From NCBI GenBank assembly GCA_963931925.1, contig OZ007575.1:36876999-36940998 (forward strand): a stretch of 64,000 nucleotides of DNA, in the 5' to 3' direction. Below are positions 13,050 through 24,960 of the stretch, piece by piece (within the stretch, counting starts at the first letter, position 1; every line of letters begins with the position of its first letter). The notes below the pieces were generated by a model. The model did not search any database, was not told the origin of the DNA, and saw only the letters and a list, made by a program, of their open reading frames with translations. The DNA is from Onchidella celtica. Lineage: Eukaryota > Mollusca > Gastropoda > Systellommatophora > Onchidiidae. Position numbers and translations under genes: made by a program.

Positions 13050-14483
13050 ATGCACACGTTTGCATCAGTAGTATGGACAATGTGGTCTAGAAATAGCCCA
13101 GAGTTACTATATTTCTGGATAGTTGTTCTGTGTGCACTGCCCAAGGCCGGCGCACAAATAGGATATATCAGAGCTATAACGTCCAGTACATTCCCAGCTA
13201 CACAAGATCCAACGATAGAACTATTAGAAATGAACAGTTCAGCTTGGACAAATGTTGACAATACCCAAAATGTTCCTGAAACTAGCACAGTTCCAAGCAG
13301 AGGCGAATGTCTAAAGGAAACAGTGGTCACATTGTCTTTACAACTACGGCACTCATGCGAGACAAATGTAAGCGACAATGTTGAACTGAGGGATGAGAAT
13401 ACTGATTCTGCTGAAAGGGTGGGATCGGGTGACCATTTCCACAACATTAGTCAACATCACAGTTCAGTTCACCACAGGTGGGAAAGTTATGGTGATACCT
13501 TATTGGTAAAAGAGGTGAACTGGTATTTATACGTGGTGGTGTATCCCATTATTGCATGTATCGGTGTGATCAGTAACTTGGGCAGCATTCTAGTGTTGAT
13601 CAAATCTGGATTAAAACAACCTTCAGACATTCTATTGTTGACTTTGGCCGTGATGGATATTTTCTGTCTGTTGGACGCGGCCAGTGTGCCTGCCATTCTG
13701 CAACAAATATCCACCGAGAAGATTCCAAATATACATTATTTACTTTGGAAAATGCCCAACCCAACAGCGCTAACATGTCGTGTATTTCATTTTCTGTTTG
13801 TCTTCCTATCTTCAATGGGATGCCGGATGTCGATTGCCATTATAGTCATGATTACCCTCGACCTTACCATCGCTATTTTTCTCCCTGTCCGACATTCCAG
13901 GGTTGTCACACGTCGGAGGACAATTGTGGTATTGGTCTCAGCGTTCATTTTCTGGTTATCTTGGTGTATTACAGTTATACTTTGTTTTGATTTCGAGTAT
14001 TTCTACGTTGGCCCGTACAATACATGGGTTGAGGACGACAGAGTTCATGATTTATATTTCGCCACGATTTTTCGATCCTTTATTGAAAATATCAAACATT
14101 TGAGCCACACGGCACCTTTGGCTTTTGTGACAGTCGGTTGTGTAGTCATAGCAATTAAAATCACTATCACCCTTCGAAGAAGACAGAAACTCACAGGCAA
14201 CTCATCCAAGAACTTTGGGAAAAAGTATCATACACCCCGTACACTTCTCGCGATCTGCCTGGTCTATTCGATCACTCGCTTCACCTACATGTTGGATTAT
14301 ATGCCTTGGTTTAATACTCTTCATGCACGATATGTCATTGCTACCGCTCTATACATAAAGTTGCGGACACTTTTGCTTTACATGAATAGCGCTTGCAATT
14401 TCTTCATCTACATAGCATTCGATACCAAATTCCGATCGACATTCAAACAATTAAGACATTCCTTGCCGTGTGGAAGACAATGA
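13050..14483 (+). CDS. Rhodopsin-like seven-transmembrane receptor, gastropod chemosensory-type
   Basis: A single uninterrupted 477-codon frame. Residues about 16-35 form a hydrophobic signal-peptide-like segment ending in AGAQ. Residues 36-157 form a hydrophilic extracellular domain with three N-glycosylation sequons (NSS near 62, NVS near 106, NIS near 132). Seven hydrophobic helices follow at roughly 158-184, 193-216, 243-275, 291-312, 353-376, 397-418 and 430-456. Class A landmarks are GVISN in helix 1, LAVMD in helix 2, the conserved Cys near 243 at the top of helix 3, and NSACNFFIY in helix 7. The usual DRY position reads LDLTI, so the arginine is missing. Being intronless and in this class, it resembles the large gastropod chemosensory-type receptor families; an orphan peptide receptor is the alternative. 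The ligand is unknown. It is the only intact cellular gene I can support here. Confidence 0.88.
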   Translation: MHTFASVVWTMWSRNSPELLYFWIVVLCALPKAGAQIGYIRAITSSTFPATQDPTIELLEMNSSAWTNVDNTQNVPETSTVPSRGECLKETVVTLSLQLRHSCETNVSDNVELRDENTDSAERVGSGDHFHNISQHHSSVHHRWESYGDTLLVKEVNWYLYVVVYPIIACIGVISNLGSILVLIKSGLKQPSDILLLTLAVMDIFCLLDAASVPAILQQISTEKIPNIHYLLWKMPNPTALTCRVFHFLFVFLSSMGCRMSIAIIVMITLDLTIAIFLPVRHSRVVTRRRTIVVLVSAFIFWLSWCITVILCFDFEYFYVGPYNTWVEDDRVHDLYFATIFRSFIENIKHLSHTAPLAFVTVGCVVIAIKITITLRRRQKLTGNSSKNFGKKYHTPRTLLAICLVYSITRFTYMLDYMPWFNTLHARYVIATALYIKLRTLLLYMNSACNFFIYIAFDTKFRSTFKQLRHSLPCGRQ

Positions 14484-14984
14484 CAAAACCCTGTTTCTGT
14501 GAAACTTAGTTCCGAACTAGTCAGTTAGTGAACAAGGAGCGCTGGAACATTGTTTTATCTCTATATAAATACACTGTACATGTAGGCCTACATCTTCCGG
14601 AGACGATGTCTTTTCGGAGTTATTTGTCTCTTTGGTCAGGTGAAGATTTTTTTCTTGCAGTATTCACTCTCCCTGTCTCTTGCATATTCAAAGCAGGCAA
14701 ATTATGAAGACCATACTTATACTGTATCGGCTGATAAGTGACCATTTTAATAATGCTGGGTTGAGATCATCTTTGACCTATTCCATTTCTGCATGATTTT
14801 TCACAATTTGATTCGTTTATTCACGGTAGTAGGAGACAGTTTACTATACCATATGACTCTTGGCCATCAAAATCAAATTACAAAACAATGTTCCACATAC
14901 CGAGGTCCGTGCCCATTCACACCTGTCCAGCACTCAGACCATCCTGGCGCAATCTCAGCTCCGTTAGGCAGGTCACTTAGCTAG

Positions 14985-15375
14985 CATGCCAGTCAGACAA
15001 CCGGCTGCCCAAACGACCGTTTCACTGCGAGCTGCTGTAGGGCAAACTTTCTTAGGGAGGCCAGCGAAAACGCTACAAGGATACCCTGAAATCCCCCTTG
15101 AAGGCCTTCAACCTGGACACCACCTGCGGGGAGGAATCTGCCCAGGACAGAGCCAAGTTCTGACGCTCCTTCATCCGCAAAGGCGCTGCGCTGTGCGAGG
15201 CCAACAGGATTGCTGCTCAGAAGCAGCGACGACAGGCGAGGAAATCCAGAGCCGATGACCCTCATCTAGCAGCCACCATTCCCTACCCTCACTGCCAGAG
15301 ATCCTTCCGTACCCAGAATTGACTCGTCAGCCACCCGCGCATTCATCATAGTCAACCACCACCCCGCCCCTTTGA
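14985..15375 (+). mobile_element. LINE C-terminal fragment (zinc-finger tail)
   Basis: Read across one frame with at least one stop, this encodes a basic segment that includes DTLKSPLKAFNLDTTCGEE, then a region with AALCEANRIAAQKQRRQARK, then a C2H2-like finger (YPHCQRSF followed by the His pair near HPRIHH). That order, a basic K/R-rich linker then a zinc finger after the reverse transcriptase, is typical of the C-terminal end of some animal non-LTR retrotransposons. No reverse transcriptase core lies upstream, so this is a 5'-truncated relic. Confidence 0.6.
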
Positions 15376-16004
15376 TGACTAGGTGGTCTTGAGTCCGACT
15401 GACGAACATTTAAAAGGATAGCATGTGTCATAAAATTATGTTCCTAGATTCTGTGTCTGCTGTACCGTTTCTCCTTTCCAGGAATAAATGCTGCAGGTAC
15501 CCAATTTGATCGGTTAGCCCAACGATTCCGGATATATTCATGTATAATATATATAATGCTTTGTCATATTAATCTGTAAATGCTGTAGAGTGCCTTGAAC
15601 CCGTATTATCTATGCATGTCTTAGTAGTCATCTTAATCATTATCCGTTACGATCCTAATTATGACAATAAGACATTTAACACTGACACTGAACACTGCCA
15701 AGGCCAGTTGAGCTGCTTTCAATTCAGAGATACATGTATTAATAATACCCCCCCCCCCCCAAAAAAAAAGCTTCTGGAGAAAAAACCCCATTCAAGTTTT
15801 TTCAGCCCCTAGTCTACGACGTACAACCCTATCCTGTCATGATGCATCTGAATGAAAAACCCTATTTGGTTGTACAATTAAGACTGATTGAATTTTCAAT
15901 AGAGTAGTACTCTGTCACCATCCACTTCCACCCTTTGCCCAAATTGAAATTGTTGTTTTAGTTTTAGCATCAAAATTATATGCATTTATCTCATTTTCTT
16001 CATC
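15376..16004. other. Gene-less spacer
   Basis: No coding family is seen. It contains a C13 run followed by A9 at 15748-15769. Confidence 0.5.
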
Positions 16005-16660
16005 AAGCTGCCCGTGCCACAAAGGTCTTACACATTACTCCAGGAAAACTGGAATTAGCAATCTGTCACTGTCAGCAGTTGTCATTGCTTTCTACCAGCT
16101 GCTTTTACCACAAAGGTCCATACATTACTCCAGGCAACCCAGCAACCAGCTGTCCAATTTGAATAAGCAGTCGTAATGTTGTCATTTTCTTCCAAGCTGC
16201 TTCTCCCTCGGAACACGTAGGCTACTAGTGTAACCGACATTTCAGCCGAAATGGAGTTAGAATCACCATGCGATTACTTGTGCCATTTTCTAGCTCCTCT
16301 CCAATCGGGGAATTGAGACGAGCTGACGTATCGTTATTTCTCGAAAAAACAAGGATCACATACTGTCCAATTTTGAGAAAAAAGCTAAGTCTCTTGCACT
16401 TAGATATTGGCAGTCCTATACATGTTATGTCAAAATATCAGCACGAGAAGGTGAAAACTGACACCACACGAGGGTCATGAAAGTCGCCCAAAACTTAAAA
16501 CAGCTCTCCTGCAAAACTAACAAAATGTTGGTTACGCTAGTAGGCCTACGTGTTCTGAGGGACGAAATGTCTCTACCACAAAGGCCCATGCATTACTCTT
16601 GGAAAACTAGCAACTAACTGTCACCAGTTGCTGTCATTACTTTCTCCAAGCTGCCTGCAT
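16005..16660 (+). repeat. ~90-bp tandem repeat interrupted by a MITE
   Basis: Units of about 90-95 bp share AAGCTGC, ACCACAAAGG, CATTACTCCAGG and TGTCA..GTTGTCATT. They start near 16005, 16098, 16192 and 16566. The third unit is broken at 16205 and repeat sequence resumes after 16561, so the intervening MITE inserted into an existing array. There is no coding potential. Confidence 0.6.
16205..16561. mobile_element. MITE of 357 bp with ~32-bp TIRs
   Basis: The left end starts CCCTCGGAACACGTAGG and continues CTACTAGTGTAACC. The reverse complement of the right end starts CCCTCAGAACACGTAGG and continues CCTACTAGCGTAACC. The arms are about 90% identical. It interrupts a 90-bp repeat unit. No transposase is present. 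I could not fix the target duplication, so the superfamily is uncertain. Confidence 0.65.
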
Positions 16661-16671
16661 TGAAAGGTCTT

Positions 16672-16957
16672 ATTTTTTTCCCCCACTATTCTCTTGTCTA
16701 CGGGGTGTAGTCGAGTCTTCTTAGTCTTTATTAATCACTGATTATGGACCAGTTCATAAGGTCCCTATAAAGATGCTTTTCGGTGAGGGGCGTTGGACTA
16801 TACAATTAATACAAACGCAAATAGCTAGGTAGAATTGAATGCTGAACTGACTAAATGGACTTGGAGTCGGGCTCGATCTGTAAAGCACAGTAATTCTAGA
16901 ATTAATATTCGAAGGGTAATCACTGATTATTTGATTATGAGGAAGCCTCGCCCCTGT
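16672..16957 (+). repeat. Dispersed repeat B, copy 2
   Basis: Closely matches 2300-2625 in direct orientation, ending at the same GGAAGCCTCGCCCCTGT boundary. It lacks about 35 bp present near the left end of the other copy. Confidence 0.7.
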
Positions 16958-18950
16958 CTCCAACAATGTCCCAAATCTCAGCAGTTCTGGGAGTGGGACT
17001 CTTGTTGGTGAATTGTAACAGCTTATTTGTACAAAGTATGCATTTTCTTTATCTCATGGTTTGAGACACTGGATTAGATCTACATGTAGTTTGCACATTT
17101 GAAAGATTGCATTTGCAGTTATACACATGTACTGTAGTGGATAAGGGTGTAAAATTTAAAATAAAAAGGAAATGTTGAATATTATTACCCTAGCACGTCT
17201 GAATACAGCAAGGGTATATAATCTGGACTGGGGTGGGGGCTATACATTAGTCTGGCCTAGGCCAAAGTATACCTCGGGGTATACCCAGGTATAAAATTAA
17301 AATATACCAGACCACTTGAAGTTTGTTTAACCCAGGGTACTGTCTAGGCGGGGGGTTATATTTTGGCCCATTATTACACTGGTGTTGGGCGCCTGCCATG
17401 TTCTGCGATTTATTTAAATGGAATGACATTATGTACATTATATGTAAAAATAGTATGTAATTCTATCCTGCATTTTCATTTCAATGTGTAAAAAATCTGA
17501 AATGGCAATGTGACATTACGGTAAATTTTCATTTTGTAACGATTTATTATTTTCACACAAAATTACTTTTTACAGCCACATTTTTTTGTGTGTCCATTTT
17601 ATTTGATTTTAATTACATGTACAAACCTTAGTCATGTACAAATACTGTAGGTGATCTAGGGGACCTACAGGTTGTTGAGTTGTGTTTTTTAAGTTTTTGT
17701 TACATGATGATATTCAAATTATGTCTCACAATAAGTCACACAGAGTGAGTGAATGAGTGAATGTTTTTATTAATTTAAGGCACTTTATATCAGTGTTATG
17801 AGAATAGATATTTTTAATTCCAATTACATTGGTGTACATGTAATTTGGAGTGATGTTTTATCTTTGTAGACAAATTCATTGATTTTTTGTGATTTTTTGA
17901 AAGTGGCCAAACTTTTTCGTCTCCCCTTATAAATTTTGCAATGTTTGCTCCGAAGCCACTTTTGTACTAATAAAACTGTACATTACGTAATGTTTGGATT
18001 ATCCAGTTCTCCCCATAAAAATTAGACTTTGGTCGAGAGAATGTTTGTCAGTTTGAGTGTCCTCCAATGAATGTTTCTTTCTTAAATTACTGCTCACCAA
18101 AAATGGCTTCTATCGCAAAAAGAAGTGAAATTGTTGAAAATTAATAATTGCATAACATCTTTAATTTTGGGTACGCATAAATATATATCTTTGGTACCAA
18201 AATGTTCAGATAAAAAGTTCTATTCAAGGAAATACATTATGTTTAGGAAACTCCATTTTGAAAAATCAGTTTGTACTACCGGAACGCACTTCTCTGTTCA
18301 GGATCCATGCCCCAATAGGTCAAAAAGCCTACTACATGTATTACACTTGCATTTTCTTTTACTTTGGTCTGAATGTGCACTAGTGTTTCTCATGATATGT
18401 GGCAACACAAGTAGCCCAGCTCAACCAATCACCTCTGTAGGAGTACCATGAGAATCTATCATGATATTCTCTTGTTAATTTATCGTATTGTATACATGTA
18501 TAACTTTTACAATTTATTAATATATTTTATACAGTGTATGGTACTGTGAAAAGTGAATTTTAAAATTAAAACAAAGTCATTATTTATTATGGTCACATGT
18601 CATAAGCGAGATTCTTGCTTTCAGGTTTCCGTTCCTGTTAATATGTGTTCTTGTGAAGAGTTGCATTGTTCTTTATGACAGCTGCTGTGTGCGACTTTGA
18701 TCTGAAAAAACCACAACTAGTGTACCTGAAGATTTGGGAACAACACTGATGTACAAGGGTAATAAATTGTCTCTCATGACGATCTCCTGTGGCAACACAC
18801 GTAAAAGGCAATAAATGAACAAACTGTGTGAGATAGTTACCATTTTTTTTTATTGCCATAAGGGATTGTGATTACATCTGTTCCTGGTAGGCCTACTATG
18901 TGTTTTACCAGCTGGGGGAATGTCAAGTTTGTTTGCTCTCAAATGCTTTC
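16958..18950. other. Gene-less AT-rich stretch
   Basis: I see no recognised gene. The short frames at 17247-17438 and 18125-18451 have no family motif. The DNA is AT-rich with many poly-T stretches. Confidence 0.5.
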
Positions 18951-18955
18951 CAAAA

Positions 18956-19351
18956 TTAGACCAATGAAACACCCCAGCAATCTGCAGGATCACTATTCAT
19001 ACCACAAAAACTGACATCGACCAGACTGAATGTACAGTCAGCATCTGTTATAACCAAAAGGACAACTGCAAATGACCTTTTATTGCAGTATTTCGAACCA
19101 GACTTATTAGGCTTTTTAACACGGATGTGTTTTCCATCTAGCACACCTAAGCACAATGGGAATTGAAATCTTGTATTGAAGTCTTTGCCAATCTCCATCC
19201 ACTTGTTTGCATCTGGTTTTGGCATGACCACCAGCTGGAGATTTTCCCATATATCGCCTTGCAGGTTTCCAATACGACTACTCATATTGTACTCACTCCA
19301 GCATGGAAATAAAAGGACAGTGAGACAGGATTTTCTCCGGCTGCCAGATAC
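18956..19351 (-). pseudogene. Harbinger/PIF (HARBI1-like) transposase exon, broken
   Basis: On the minus strand a polypyrimidine-rich acceptor (TTTCTATAG, exon starting at 19351) leads into YLAAGENPVSLSFYFHAGVSTI. A frameshift near 19285 is followed by GNLQGDIWENL, FPLCLGVLDGKHIRVKKP and a SGSKYCN block. The LDGKHI motif carries the first catalytic Asp of the DDE_Tnp_4 domain of Harbinger-type transposases, and the spacing to the SGSxYxN motif fits the family. The expected next motif (xDxGxxGRxSD) is degraded after VDVSFCGMNSD. The exon ends soon after, so only the central third of a transposase is present. It is inactive as it stands. Confidence 0.75.
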
Positions 19352-20950
19352 CTATAGAAAATAATATATAAATTACATGTTGTAAAAGTAATAAATAAGT
19401 ATTTGTCAAATTTCAAAAAAGATGAAAAGATGATCTCGCTTGTACTTTGTTCTAGCAGTGTGCCGTGTACCATGTACCACACTACTTTTGTTCGCATGTT
19501 GTCAATAGACAAAAAAGAAAAGTTCTTAAATATTTACCAGCTGAAATATAATGGATGTTGATTTGCTAATCTTAGCTGTCTACAAGCCATTTGGGACAAA
19601 AATGAAAGAAAAAACATGGCAATCGTATAAATGTGGACTTTGGCCCATGTCAAGATGACCTGGTAGTATTTCAGGCAACTACTTTTTTTGAAGGATATTG
19701 TTGCCTCCCCCCCCCCCCCCCCCCTCCCCGAACTCCCTTTGGCTCTTGAGAAAAAATGATCAATAAATCATGCCATAGAATTTCTGGAAGAATGTGAAGA
19801 ACTCATTTACTCTTGATCCCTGAGATTCTGCTTCAAATGAAATAGTCGCTGGATCCGTTAACTGACCAAGGGATGATTTGTTCGACGTCAAGACAAATGG
19901 CTTCTGTGGCAGAATCAGATAAATGTATAAATAATGTTACAAGTCAGGCAAAGCCGAGACAACAGGAAACAAGAAAATGCAAAAAGACCCCAACCATTGC
20001 CAAGAACCTATTGACATTGAAAAAACAAAGCTCGAGTACCTCATTAACAAATTAGCAAAAAAGGTGATACATCTGATGATGCAGATATGTTGTTTTTAAA
20101 ATCTTTGCTCCCACATATGAAACAAATTCCTACTTGAAGGTCTTACGACGTTTCCCTTTCCTTATGAGAACCCAGCTTACCTCTTTACACATTCACGAGC
20201 ACACCACTTTCACATGCACACATAGTAGTCTTGCGGCATAGTAAAAAATATGAAACCAATTGTTCAAATTGTTCTAAAAGCACCAAAATTGGCACACATG
20301 TAGATTAATACATTCTGAACAATTTTGGATACGGAGGCATTCCAGATTCTCCCCGTAGCACATTTGGCGGCCATTTTTCAAAATGGCCGCCATTTGATAG
20401 TCATGGTAGGGGAGACTGGTACCGAACGGACCTCGTACTGGGTGGACCTTTGGCATTAAATTTTTTTCAGACGTATTTAATTCCAAATTTCAACTGGAAA
20501 TGTTTGCTTTTACACTCAGCTATCTTTACACTTCCGGGTTCTTTGTTTACATGAGAAAAAGTATGACATTTTTAAACTTTTTTTGTTTTGTTGAGCTTGA
20601 TACACTTTGATACACTATACGTTTTGATACACTGGTACCGGGGGTGGCCCATTCAGTACCGGGGGTGGTCCAAGAGGTACCACCTCATTTCTATACTGAC
20701 AGGGTTTACAAATTTACATTTTAAACAATTACTAGCAATGTCGAAAACTTCTCACCACTTGATTTATGTCCACAAATGACCAAGTTATGAAGGGAAAACT
20801 TCACATTATGATAATCTTTTACCAGGTTATAGAAAAAGCTTGTGGTAACATGGTGGTGTTTTGTGTCTTTGCAGGTGAGGCTTTGATAACCATTCAACTG
20901 GTGGTGGATTACAGCAGCAGCAGCAGCACCACCTGACATCAGAGACGAGT
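19352..20950. other. Gene-less spacer
   Basis: No gene family is recognised. A C18 run lies at 19707-19724. A duplicated TACCGGGGGTGG block occurs near 20636 and 20660. A splice-acceptor-like TTTGTGTCTTTGCAG precedes 20876 and may belong to the following pseudogene. Confidence 0.45.
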
Positions 20951-20967
20951 TGTTCCAGACTGCAGCC

Positions 20968-22588
20968 ATGGCAAAGAAGTTCCAACTGGTCGATACTTTT
21001 GAGCAACGTACTCCCACATCACCTCCTGAGACAAACTGGAAGCTGTATCTTGTATGTCAAGAGGAGACAACAGAGTCACTTGTCTGTCCAGTACTGTCTA
21101 AACGCCGAGACCCTGGGAGTGGATACACAACAATGGCTGCAAACTTGGTCAAGTTTGATGAACTAGGAAAACTGCCAAGAACTGTTCAGTTACAGAGACT
21201 AGATGAAGGACAAGGTGTTGAGGCGACAATGGTTGCCCACCAGGCCAAGTGGCATAAAACATTGTATGCTCCAATACAATAACACAATGCTACGAAGAGC
21301 AGAGAAGAGACTCATCGCAAGCAGCTCAGCATTTGGTAGTACTGACAATGTCCCAGCCAAGCGCGCCAGAACACACTCTTCAGAAGCCACTACCAGCGGC
21401 ACCTCCTGCTTTTTCTGTGGAAAGTCTGGCATAGAGACCCTACATAAAGTAGCAACCTTCCAGGTGGACACACACGTACGGAAGTGTGCAGCGCAACTTG
21501 GGGACAATGAACTCATGGCCAGGCTCAGCATGGGTGATATGGTGGCTCTGGAGGCCAAGTACCATTCCAAGTGTTTGTTGGCTCTTTACTATCGTGCAAA
21601 GACCACTGTAGAAGCCGAGCAGAAAACTGACCATGAAGGTGTGATGTCAAGAATCGTACTGGCTGAACTGGTCCTGTATATCGAGGAAACCCACCTAGAA
21701 GAGGGCACGGCCTCAGTCTTCAGACTCGCAGATCTTGCAAAGCTATACACGACAAGAATGTAACAGCTCGGGGTTGCTTTGTACAAGAAAGTTAATAGCA
21801 CAAGACTGAAAGAGCGCCTGTTAGCCCAGTTACCAGGCCTGAGATCCCAGGGCAAAGGCCGAGATGTTCTACTAGCGTTTGATGAAGACATTGGTGAAGC
21901 GCTAGGCAAAGCCTGCGAGCAAGACAGTGAAACTGAGGCAGTTGACCTTGCGCGTGCTGCACAGATAGTTCGTCGATATATGTTTGAAGACACTGACCGA
22001 TTCCGTGGATCATTCCCGGGCAGTTGTCAGGAGGACTCTGTGCCAAACGTACTAGTTGCAATGGTAAATATGGTGCTGGATGGCCCCAGCATCAAGAACC
22101 AAAGCCATTCCTCTTCGACACAAGCAGCTCTTTCCATTGCGCAGCTTTTCAATTTCAACAGTGTCAAGCAAAGTCGGAAGCAGGGAGCAACCAAGACACA
22201 TGTCAGACACAGTACGTCTCAAGAAACTCCTCTTCCAACCTATGTTGGGCTGATGCTGCATGCTGAAACACGCAAGAGAGGACTTGTGGACAAGCTCTTC
22301 TCTCTGGGCCTAAGCATCTCATATGACAGAGTCCTGCGTCTTTCTGCCCAGATGGGAAACAGCGTGTGTCAGCTGTACCGCATAGAGCAAGTGGTCTGCC
22401 CGCCTACCCTGCGTAGCAATGTGTTCACAACTGCGGCTGTGGACAACATTGGCCACAACCCAAGTGCCACCACAGCCAAGAATTCATTCCATGGAACAGG
22501 AATCTCGCTTTTGCAACACCCAACGTGTGCAGATGAGAGAGTGGATCGTAGCATTGCTCTCACTGGGCGTGATACTGGAACAATTTGA
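20968..22588 (+). pseudogene. Unnamed transposon-associated protein family, broken copy
   Basis: A start in good context (GCAGCCATGG) at 20968 opens a frame that shifts once near 21262 and meets an in-frame TAA at 21761. Apart from those breaks, about 530 codons can be followed. A small zinc-binding motif (CFFCGKSG, then a downstream YHSKC) lies near 21410-21575. A later block holds GRDVLLAFDEDIG, AKTRKR-like ETRKRGLVDKL, SLGLSISYDRVL, and a terminal TTAAVDNIGHNPSATTAKN with SFHGTGISLLQH. I recognise this series as a protein type that recurs in many copies in marine invertebrate and fish genomes, usually uncharacterised and probably from a transposon. I cannot name the superfamily. The copy stops shortly after the SFHGT block, where the family continues, so it is also 3'-truncated. 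Confidence 0.6.
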
Positions 22589-22628
22589 ACAATTGGTCTG
22601 CTATGCCGCAGGACTATAGTGAAAAGAG

Positions 22629-22642
22629 AGAGAGAGAGAGAT
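22629..22642. repeat. (GA)n microsatellite
   Basis: A short uninterrupted GA run just after the end of the preceding pseudogene. Confidence 0.8.
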
Positions 22643-22794
22643 GACCAGAAAAGAAATTTTTAAAAACCAATGTTCACTAATGCTTTCATTGTTCAATTTC
22701 ATTATGTTGATGTATGCTAGCAGGGAGTTTCAAATGAAACAAAAGAAGGCAAGCAAATGCTTTGTGACACCTCAATCCTATTGCTCAACTTTTC

Positions 22795-23455
22795 CATTTT
22801 GATTCATTTCTTCTTCATTTTGCATAGTAAAAAGATGTGAAAAGAGAAGAATATGAGATAACATTACACTTCTTCATCATTTTTATCACAAGGTTCATTC
22901 ACATGCTGTAACCAGGCATTGTGATACAGAACTGAATGTTTATTTATTTCTTAATGTTGTGCCAATTAGTGTAAACTGATAAAATTTATAAATTTTCTTC
23001 ACTTTTGTAGTTTAACTTTATTGGTCAGGCTTTTCCCTCACACCGGCCTTTGGAATGCCTGTTAATAGTTATTTGGCCAAAACATGACATGATTAATGTA
23101 ACATTTCAATTAGTTTCGATAGAACAGTTATAATGTTATCTTTTTTCCTCTTCATATAAGCCTTCGGCCATCCGAACCGAAAGCAGCAAAACCACAACCA
23201 AAAACAAATGCTGTGAGATGCGAAGAACACATAAAAGAGTCCCCCTTGGTCATTGAGCTCTGGAAGTCAAAATGAAGAGGACCAGCGGAGGAGAGAAAAC
23301 CACACACCAGAGCAAAAGGGTGCTGGACGAGAAAAGGCCCATCTTCAACAGCAAAAGTATGTAAAGCCCCAGGAAAATTATCATTACATACCTATCTCAG
23401 TCCGAGATACATGTAGATTTGAGGGGAGGATGCTAACATGTCGTTGCCAAGCCCA
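22795..23455 (+). repeat. Dispersed repeat C, copy 1
   Basis: This stretch matches 37836-38655 in the same orientation. Shared blocks include TATCACAAGGTTC, CATGCTGTAACCAGGC, CCTTTGGAATGCCTGTTA and ACCACACACCAGAGCAAAAG-like text, ending near GGATGCTAACATG. The other copy has about 130 bp extra. It may be the 5' region of a transposon family; here it precedes an EnSpm-like relic, there a piggyBac-like relic. Confidence 0.7.
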
Positions 23456-23459
23456 GTGC

Positions 23460-24960
23460 CATGGAGGACAGAAATTTGGTATACAAAGCCTCTAGATTTC
23501 ACAAACAATTACATAGCTTTGAAAATGAGGACTACAGCAGACCTACAACTGTCTTACAGGATTGTGAAATGGAAACTGATTGTGGCAACATTCATATATC
23601 AGTGACAGAGATTCCAGTCCTATGGTCCTGCTGGTCAGTAAATTGCAATCAAGTTGTGACAATGAGATGAATTACCTTAATTTTGACAGTTCCACTGATT
23701 CAGAAACAGTGTGTGACAGTGATTTAAACTTGCTCGATTCTTTGAGAAACTTGGGCAACACAACTTAAAAATGTTCAACTGCTTTGTCATCGCCCCTCTC
23801 TGCCTATAGATCCAAGAACTGTTTTAAAAACTAGCACAAACTATGAAATACATGTAATGCCGGTGGTTCATATCACTACTTTGGTGTATGTCTTTTGTTT
23901 TCTGACTCTTCTGTATTTCCTTCAGTAGATAGTTATTTCTATCAAAGTGAACATTGGTAGCCTGCTTCTTTTCGAAACTTCTAGTGTTCAGTTGTGGCCA
24001 ATTCTGGCTTTTGTAGTTTTGCCTGTTAAGTTGCAGAGTAATCCATTTGTTGTTGGCTTCTTTGTCAAGCCATCTAATGTTCATGATTAAGAAGGATTTT
24101 GTAGCGGAAGTAATTGTGTTAGAAGAAAGTGGATTCAAAGGCATGGTGGTAAACTTAGATTCAGAGCATTGTGTGTTACTGCTATGCTCCAGCAAGAGCT
24201 TTTGTAGAACAAATAAAGGGACACAATGACTATAGTGGTTGTGACAAATGTAAAGAAAGAGATAAATGGGACCCAAAGAAAAAAGAGATTCCATTGAATG
24301 GATGCACCATTAAGAACTGATATCAAGATGATGATTTCAAAGAAATGCTCGATGAAGAGCTTCATACTGGGCAATCTCCTTTTTAAAAGTAAACTGCCTA
24401 TTGGAATGGTATCTCAGTTTCCTCTTGATTATCATGCACCTTGTATGTTTAGGAGTCATGATAAAATTACTACATGGACCAGAGGCCCATTATGCAGTGG
24501 TATTGATGCAAAAGCTGTTTCAATGACATCTGGCTATCTCCTAAAGTTTCAGCCATTTTTCTACCTCATGAATTTGCACAGAAATGCAGATCTTTGAATG
24601 AAATTGATTGGGGGAAAGCTACGGAGTTCAGATTGTTCTTGCTTTGTGCTGCTGCTGTTGCTCTTAAAGATTCTGTTAATAAAGAATATTACAAGCACTT
24701 TACACTTCTTTTTGTTGGCATTTAGTGTCTTTCAAGTTCATTTTATCTAACACTCATTGCCAATATGCCGAGGGGTAAAAATGGACTTTTTGATACTTTT
24801 TCAGCTTTAGCATTTGAAAACTTTTTAGGTAGCATCAAGAAACTTATCAGGAAACCCTTTTTCCCGCTGGAACAAATTATTTCTGCCCATCCTGTAGTTT
24901 CTAGTACCGTTATCATTTGTCGTCGGATGTGCAGGGGGCTCATACAGTCAGATTAGTGAC
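23460..24960 (+). pseudogene. EnSpm/CACTA-like transposase relic
   Basis: Pieces in shifting frames match the animal protein type with the CDAPAR signature. In order: a PIDPRTVLKT block near 23805, KKDFVAEVIVLEESGF near 24090, CYAPARAFVEQIKGH near 24180, YSGCDKC with spaced cysteines, LPIGMVSQFPLDYHAP near 24390, and EIDWGKATEFRLFLL near 24602. The APARAF, SGCxKC and QFPLDYMH-type motifs are the hallmarks I rely on. At least four frameshifts or stops break the copy, so it is dead. The name EnSpm/CACTA is from my memory of the animal family and is less certain than the protein-type match itself. Confidence 0.6.

Noticed and set aside
13019-13447. 142-codon minus-strand frame
   Set aside because: It is antisense to the extracellular domain of the receptor gene and has no motif of its own.
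23824-24294. 156-codon minus-strand frame
   Set aside because: It lies antisense to the EnSpm-like relic, whose plus-strand motifs (APARAF, SGCxKC) explain the region.
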